Source: Bryobacter sp.
GTDB lineage: Bacteria > Acidobacteriota > Terriglobia > Bryobacterales > Bryobacteraceae
Length of the DNA: 46,304 nt
Direction of reading: 5' to 3'
Assembly: GCA_022843605.1 (NCBI GenBank)
Contig: JALHNI010000032.1
Location: 1-46,304, forward strand
The stretch's first letter is position 1; each line of letters starts with the position of its first letter. A program made the position numbers and the translations under genes. The notes beneath the pieces are model-generated. The model was not told the origin of the DNA and made no database searches. It saw only the letters and a list, made by a program, of their open reading frames with translations. Below, one piece after another: positions 42,446 to 46,304 of the stretch.

Positions 42446-42748
42446 TCGGTTGTCCCTACCCAACCACGGCCTGCCACCCAGCGGACCGGTTGTCCGACGA
42501 GCGGGTCGACCAGCAGGCCGGTATCTTTGCCGGGCAGACCTTGCCCAATCCTCGAGGCCCTGGTCCGCAAGTTCGGCGCTCTCGGGGTGCGGATGATCAA
42601 GGGATCGGCGGAGGTCGGCGCGCCGGCGGCGGTCGAGCTCATTGCGAACGGCCTCGGCCACGAATTTGCTGCGATTCTTTTCGCGGCGGTCGATGTCTTA
42701 GATTAGGTCCGTTGGGAGCGTTATCGTGACGCGTTCGACACTCGTCAT
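42442..42748 (-). pseudogene. RHH/CopG-type antitoxin with a nonsense codon and a frameshift
   Basis: From the ATG at 42748 the frame reads MTSVERVTITLPTDLI, then TAA at 42698-42700, then DIDRREKNRSKFVAEAVRNE, LDRRRR and ESAELADQGLEDWAR: a ribbon-helix-helix N-terminus plus tail, stopped at codon 17. Near 42540 it also shifts: after WAR the natural continuation LPGKDTGLLVDPLVGQPVRW, VAGRGWVGTTE lies in another frame, ending at 42442 with the normal ATGA overlap to the toxin. Two lost bases (AGGAGTCTG to AGGTCTG) would do it. Thus two independent lesions exist. Confidence 0.8.
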
Positions 42749-42810
42749 TTCATACTCTCAGTCTGATCGTACCTGAGAACCCCCTTAGGGCAACGCTGAT
42801 TGGAACCGTC

Positions 42811-42870
42811 ATTCCGCCGTACAATCAACCGAACATTCCACCGTACGATCCACCGTACATTCCACCGTAC
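42811..42870. repeat. Five tandem 12-bp repeats
   Basis: Five 12-base units in a row: ATTCCGCCGTAC, AATCAACCGAAC, ATTCCACCGTAC, GATCCACCGTAC, ATTCCACCGTAC. They start 62 bases upstream of the antitoxin ATG. On the plus strand they would read Ile-Pro-Pro-Tyr repeats in a frame without a start codon. As DNA, a 12-base period fits tandem binding sites for ribbon-helix-helix antitoxins. A half-unit (GATCGTAC) recurs at 42764. Confidence 0.8.
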
Positions 42871-42913
42871 TATGCGACTTTTCCCCGAAAAGCCGAAAGA
42901 CGGGTAACTTCCA

Positions 42914-43135
42914 TCATTTTTTCGAGGGATCAGTAGACCTTGCTTCGGCGAGTATTTCAGGGTTCACAACCCGGGTATCAAGCTCTTCGGAATCAGGCTC
43001 AAGCGCATCCTTGACTTGACTCCATCGAACGTCAACGAGGAGAGCATCAGCATCGAGCCACCGAAATTCTTTACGAAGATTCGCGTACTCGGGATGAGTT
43101 TCCCCGATTGGGTATTCCTGGCGACCCCGATCCCC
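42914..43135 (-). pseudogene. Gene fragment without a start codon
   Basis: A minus-strand frame ending at TGA 42914-42916 reads QEYPIGETHPEYANLRKEFR, WLDADALLVDVRWSQVKDAL, EPDSEELDTRVVNPEILAEA: balanced, acidic, protein-like and unlike the low-complexity frames around it. It has no ATG, GTG or TTG before the GATCGGGG-rich stretch near 43130. I know no family. It may be the tail of a gene cut by rearrangement. Confidence 0.35.
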
Positions 43136-43173
43136 GACTCCGATCCCCCGATGCTTCGCCCGAATCGGAGGCG

Positions 43174-43449
43174 TTACTTTTCCAGACTCTTGGCCATGAC
43201 GCTTCCGGCCTCGGCATCATCGAGGACCGGTGTGATTTGAAACTCCAGCAAATCGCCCCAAAACGCCGCGAGTTCCGCCCCGGCTGCGGGAGTTCCCTCA
43301 TAAACATGCCATCCGTAACTGGACCCCGGCGCGTGCCAGCGCCCGATGGTCTTCACCCCTTCGGGATCCGGCGCGCCCGTGCTCAGAAATCGCTCCACTG
43401 CGGCTTTGTAGCAGCCCGGCGCTACCTTCCATGCAACCAAGATTTTCAT
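43174..43449 (-). CDS. DUF3303 family protein
   Basis: 91 residues from the ATG at 43449, with AAAAGGAGAG upstream. MKILVAWKVAPGCYKAAVER, FLSTGAPDPEGVKTIGRWHA, PGSSYGWHVYEG and FQITPVLDDAEAG are the conserved DUF3303 blocks. The fold is a small dimeric alpha-beta barrel-like domain. Function unknown. It is the one intact ordinary gene in a decayed stretch. Confidence 0.9.
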   Translation of the reverse strand: MKILVAWKVAPGCYKAAVERFLSTGAPDPEGVKTIGRWHAPGSSYGWHVYEGTPAAGAELAAFWGDLLEFQITPVLDDAEAGSVMAKSLEK

Positions 43450-43770
43450 TCCAGCTCTCCTTTTTCGGTAACCGTGTTCGTGCCAGGCCTACACAAGATC
43501 AATGGGCCGCCATCTATCTATTCATGAAAACCTCCGGAGTGCAAGCCCGATGAGCAGAATTCGCACAGCCAGGAGGATTGCGGTTCTGTCTGGGCGTATC
43601 CGCACTCTGCTTTTTTCAAGGGCCCGGTTTGGCGTAGCGTAGAGGGGCCGCAAGAAAGGAGTGGAAGGGTAGCCGGTTATCCCGGCGCGGTCGAATCGAC
43701 ATACTTCCTACCAGCTGCGTGTGACCCTACTTCCCGGCCGGCGCTTTGCGTCGCAGTCCGTCGGAGAAGT

Positions 43771-44000
43771 TCAATCGCGGTGGAAACCGGGCTGCGATGC
43801 CCCCGAAGCCCCGAGGAGGAGCAATCCGCGAACGCGGCTGAATTCAGCGGTGTTGCCGGTGACGAGAATGAGAACGCGGGGAAGGGCGGTGGCGGCGGCC
43901 ATGGCCTTGGTCAGTTACTGGACGGTGAGGCTATCGAGTCCGTGGGTTTCAGGGTTGAGGCGTTTTGAGACCGGGCGGATCGTCGCGGAAGGTGGGGTAC
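43771..44000 (-). pseudogene. PIN-domain (VapC-like) remnant, copy A of a repeat
   Basis: On the minus strand, PRVLILVTGNTAEFSRVRGL is the C-terminal PIN motif (LVTxNxxEFxRVxGL). Upstream of it the frame meets a TAG/TAA and the catalytic N-terminal part is absent. The segment 43814-44000 recurs at 45577-45775; about 75 bases, including GGCCATGGCCTTGGTCAGTT, are nearly identical. The rest of 43450-44017 holds no gene I can support. Confidence 0.65.
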
Positions 44001-44017
44001 AGGGGCGGCGGGCCGGA

Positions 44018-45271
44018 CTAGGCGCAGCGCTCGATGATCAACATCGAGGCGTCGTCCGCGGGCCCTACGGGAACTGACCATTCCTCGATCGCGTCCATGA
44101 GTACGGTCAAGCTCTCCGCGAGAGGTAGCGCTGAGCACTGGCCGAGCGTGGCGAGCATCCGATCCAGGCCATACTCGTCGCCGGACGCGCTTTCCGCCTC
44201 CATGATGCCGTCGGTGCCGAGATACAGACGGTCTCCGGGGGACAGCACGATGGTGTGCTCCTCGTACTTGGCCTGGGACAAGAGTCCGGCGGGAATCCCA
44301 CCCGTTTCACGGATCCTCGGCGCATGCCCGTACGGGAAGTGAATGGGACTTAGGTGACCGGCCGAGACGTAGCGGAACTTGGCGGTCACCTGATCGAGGA
44401 TGCCGTAGATCATGGTGAAGTACTGCAGAGGGCCGGGGTTTTGGAGAAAGTGTTGGTTCAGTCTGGTGACGACCTCGACCGGGGAAGAGATGCGGTATCC
44501 GCCTGGGCAGTCTCCGGAAGCTCGATAGAGGAAGCTGCGATCCGGGATGACGGAGAGCATATGGCTGAGCGTCACCGAAAGGAGCGCGGCGGCGACACCA
44601 TGACCCGAAACGTCCAGGATGTAGACACCAAGGTGTCGATCATCGAGCCGCAGGATGTTCAGGCAGTCGCCGCCCACATCATGACAGGGACGGAACTTGA
44701 AGGCGAAATTCATGCCGGGCACGTGCGGCAATTGGGCCGGCAACAGAGAACGTTGCACGGCTTCGGCCGCTTGCAAATTGAGCCTCATCGCCTCGCTGGC
44801 GGCCCGCAGGCGCTCATTGGCCTCTCGCAGGGCGTCGGTCGCCTCGCGTTCCACCGTCACGTCCGATTGGACCCCGATGAAATGAGTCACAACGCCCGTG
44901 GCGTCGCTCACCGGAGTAATCGAGAGCCGGTTCCAGAAGGGTGCGCCATTTTTCCGGTAGTTGAGCAGTTGAACGGTGACCGCTCGTCTCTCCCGAACGG
45001 CCGACCGCAAGATATCCACGGTTTGGGGATTGCCGCCGGGGCCTTGGAGGAATCGGCAATTCCGGCCAATCACTTCGGCGGCCGAATAACCGGTGAGCCG
45101 CTCGAACCCGGCGTTGACATAAATCAGCGGGTTGTCCGGCAGGCTGAGGTCGGCGATCGTGATCCCCTCATCCGTTGCAGCCAGGGCACGGTTCTTGAGC
45201 TCCAACTGAGCGCTCAATCGTTGGTTGTCTAAGTTCGGGGACTGGGCGCCGCCGTTCGTGGGGATCGTCAT
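44018..45271 (-). CDS. LOV-domain blue-light receptor with SpoIIE-type PP2C phosphatase
   Basis: 417 residues from the ATG at 45271; a GTG at 45295 would add eight. Residues 28-145 are a LOV domain: IYVNAGFERLTGY, GRNCRFLQG with the flavin-adduct Cys72, LLNYRKNGAPFWNRLSITPV and FIGVQSDVTVERE. A coiled-coil linker (DALREANERLRAASEAMRLN) leads to the PP2C/SpoIIE domain: RPCHDVGGDCLNIL, VYILDVSGHGVAAALLSVTL, LYLGTDGIMEAE and GPADDASMLI with its metal Asp residues. Such proteins dephosphorylate anti-anti-sigma factors of the SpoIIAA/RsbV type in response to light. No STAS or RsbW gene is in the window, so the target is unknown. Confidence 0.95.
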   Translation of the reverse strand: MTIPTNGGAQSPNLDNQRLSAQLELKNRALAATDEGITIADLSLPDNPLIYVNAGFERLTGYSAAEVIGRNCRFLQGPGGNPQTVDILRSAVRERRAVTVQLLNYRKNGAPFWNRLSITPVSDATGVVTHFIGVQSDVTVEREATDALREANERLRAASEAMRLNLQAAEAVQRSLLPAQLPHVPGMNFAFKFRPCHDVGGDCLNILRLDDRHLGVYILDVSGHGVAAALLSVTLSHMLSVIPDRSFLYRASGDCPGGYRISSPVEVVTRLNQHFLQNPGPLQYFTMIYGILDQVTAKFRYVSAGHLSPIHFPYGHAPRIRETGGIPAGLLSQAKYEEHTIVLSPGDRLYLGTDGIMEAESASGDEYGLDRMLATLGQCSALPLAESLTVLMDAIEEWSVPVGPADDASMLIIERCA

Positions 45272-45576
45272 GAAATCGCGCCCCTTAATATACACCTCTG
45301 CTCACCCTGGAGCGTCCAGGAGTGCCAGTCACTTTCAGAGAAGTGAGCGCTAAGGCCTGGAAAGGCGGGGGTAAGAAGCAGCGAGAGCGATTGCGCCGAG
45401 GCGGCACGGTAAAAGGACGTGGGATGTGGAGGCATGAGCGACGGGAACTGGCGGCCGGGAGTGGGCGACTGGGAGCAGGACGAAGGTCGGCGAGGCAGGA
45501 ACGTGGTGACGCCGGATCAACTAAGGCGGGCTGGGGCAACTCGCGAGGCCGGTTCAGCCGGGAACCGGTGTGCCCG

Positions 45577-45775
45577 GAGGAGGAGCAATCCGCGGACGCG
45601 GCTGAAGTCCCATCACGGGTGGCGAGTGCGGACTTAGGAGCGGCCTCGGCTACACAAGTGTCGGTGGCGGCGGCCATGGCCTTGGTCAGTTACTGGACGG
45701 TGAGGCTATCGAGTCCGTGGACTTCAGGGTTGAGGCGTTTGAGACCGGTTCGGATTGTCGCGGAAATGGGGGCGG
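45577..45775 (-). pseudogene. PIN-domain (VapC-like) remnant, copy B of the repeat
   Basis: Same orientation and general sequence as copy A, but more decayed. The piece DFSRVRGLLLLRAHRFPAEP in one frame keeps the PIN end, while MAAATDTCVAEAA in another replaces the preceding strand. The block GGCCATGGCCTTGGTCAGTT onwards, about 75 bases, is shared nearly exactly with copy A. The two copies flank the LOV-PP2C gene as direct repeats. The 300 bases between the LOV gene start and this copy hold no gene I can support, nor do 45776-45880. Confidence 0.6.
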
Positions 45776-45880
45776 CACACCCCCACCTTCTGAATGGGGC
45801 TATGGCAATGTGTACTCAAGGGTTAACTGGGATCCGGGGTAGGAGCGTGTTTGACCCCGATCACCTGACCCCGATCACCC

Positions 45881-46304
45881 GCTTCAATGAGGCCCCGATG
45901 GTTAGTCGGGGAAAATGTGGCGGCGAACTTCGCGGCCATCTGGGCCACGCTCAGCTTCAATGAGGCCCCGATGGTTAGTCGGGGAAAATGCCACCGATGG
46001 TCACCGGCTCGCACTGGCGACAGCGCTTCAATGAGGCCCCGATGGTTAGTCGGGGAAACTCCGGCTCCGCTGTGGAGCCCGTCCCTACCGTCTCGCGGCT
46101 TCAATGAGGCCCCGATGGTTAGTCGGGGAAACTAGAAAGCCACGCCGTCCACACCGCTTCAATGCAAATGCTTCAATGAGGCCCCGATGGTTAGTCGGGG
46201 AAAATGGACGGGGTGGTCAAAAACGGTCGCACGCAACCAACGGCTTCAATGAGGCCCCGATGGTTAGTCGGGGAAAATGGGTCCGGGCCCGCGTCCTGAT
46301 TAGT
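45881..46304 (-). CRISPR. CRISPR array, six 36-nt repeats, cut by the right edge
   Basis: Repeats at 45881-45916, 45954-45989, 46025-46060, 46098-46133, 46170-46205 and 46243-46278. Plus-strand form begins GCTTCAATGAGGCCCCGATG and ends GTTAGTCGGGGAAAMT, where M is A or C (C in repeats 3 and 4). Spacers are 37, 35, 37, 36 and 37 nt, and a sixth is cut at 46304. CCCCGA/TCGGGG forms the stem. The minus-strand repeat ends ATTGAAGC, the typical 8-nt crRNA tag, so transcription on the minus strand is likely and the leader would lie to the right, outside the window. No cas gene is visible. Repeats of this shape occur with type III and some type I systems; the type cannot be called. Confidence 0.97.

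Noticed and set aside
42083..42661. Natural antitoxin-toxin fusion protein of 192 residues
   Set aside because: The first 72 residues turn out to be the antitoxin read past a frameshift; its true tail is in another frame and overlaps the toxin ATG.
42780..42945. IPPY-repeat protein on the plus strand
   Set aside because: The frame has no usable start codon and ends soon after the repeats, so I list only the DNA repeat.
43814..45775. Repeats as ends of an insertion sequence or composite transposon
   Set aside because: They are not inverted, no transposase or target-site duplication is visible, and both encode the end of a PIN domain.
45823..46135. Open frames across the CRISPR array on both strands
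   Set aside because: Their repeated residues come from the CRISPR repeat itself; they are not genes.
1..46304. rRNA and tRNA genes
   Set aside because: I looked through the gaps for cloverleaf arms, CCA ends and conserved rRNA blocks and saw none; a covariance-model scan would be decisive.

Overview
The window looks like an Acidobacteriota chromosome, probably the Solibacter/Bryobacter side of the phylum. The clues are high G+C, an ADOP-type duplicated FtsX-like permease (19518-22025), a DUF1501 plus DUF1549/DUF1553 pair (8388-12153), secreted carboxypeptidase-regulatory-domain proteins, a PEP-CTERM protein and an arylsulfatase beside an arylsulfotransferase-like protein. The taxonomic call is inference from gene content; no rRNA or tRNA gene was seen.

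Layout. 1-2465 is a tight minus-strand operon: zinc ribbon, two Ig-like carboxypeptidase regulatory domain proteins, two thioredoxin-fold proteins and a K+ channel that runs off the left edge. A secreted Gfo/Idh/MocA protein follows, then recG-rsmD on the plus strand. 6121-8370 is accessory: an AT-richer membrane protein of unknown function and DUF433/DUF5615 toxin-antitoxin genes with a frameshifted toxin. 8388-12153 is the DUF1501/cytochrome-type pair. 12585-19304 is an eight-gene minus-strand operon in which nearly all genes overlap or abut: SPFH protein with zinc ribbon, AdoMet decarboxylase, two DUF4178 proteins, a small membrane protein, DUF350, a membrane-embedded spermidine-synthase-like enzyme and an FAD amine-oxidase-like protein. 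It is the best candidate here for an under-described system: polyamine chemistry coupled to membrane proteins.

19518-40680 is mostly core or ordinary accessory content: ADOP permease, sulfatase, arylsulfotransferase, rplU-rpmA-obgE with a structured leader and a terminator abutting obgE, a transpeptidase, an AI-2E family permease, ruvX-mltG, PhzF, a methyltransferase, a BlaI/M56 pair with a readable operator-promoter, proteins with PEP-CTERM and WGxxGxxG tails, and rhlE.

40740-46304 is a worn accessory region. It holds a small orphan gene and its broken paralogue, a MazF-like toxin whose antitoxin carries both a stop and a frameshift, a 12-bp tandem repeat in front of that module, DUF3303, two decayed PIN-domain remnants flanking a LOV blue-light receptor/PP2C phosphatase, and six repeats of a CRISPR array that leaves the right edge. 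No cas gene is in the window; the repeat sequence suggests transcription on the minus strand with the leader beyond the right edge.
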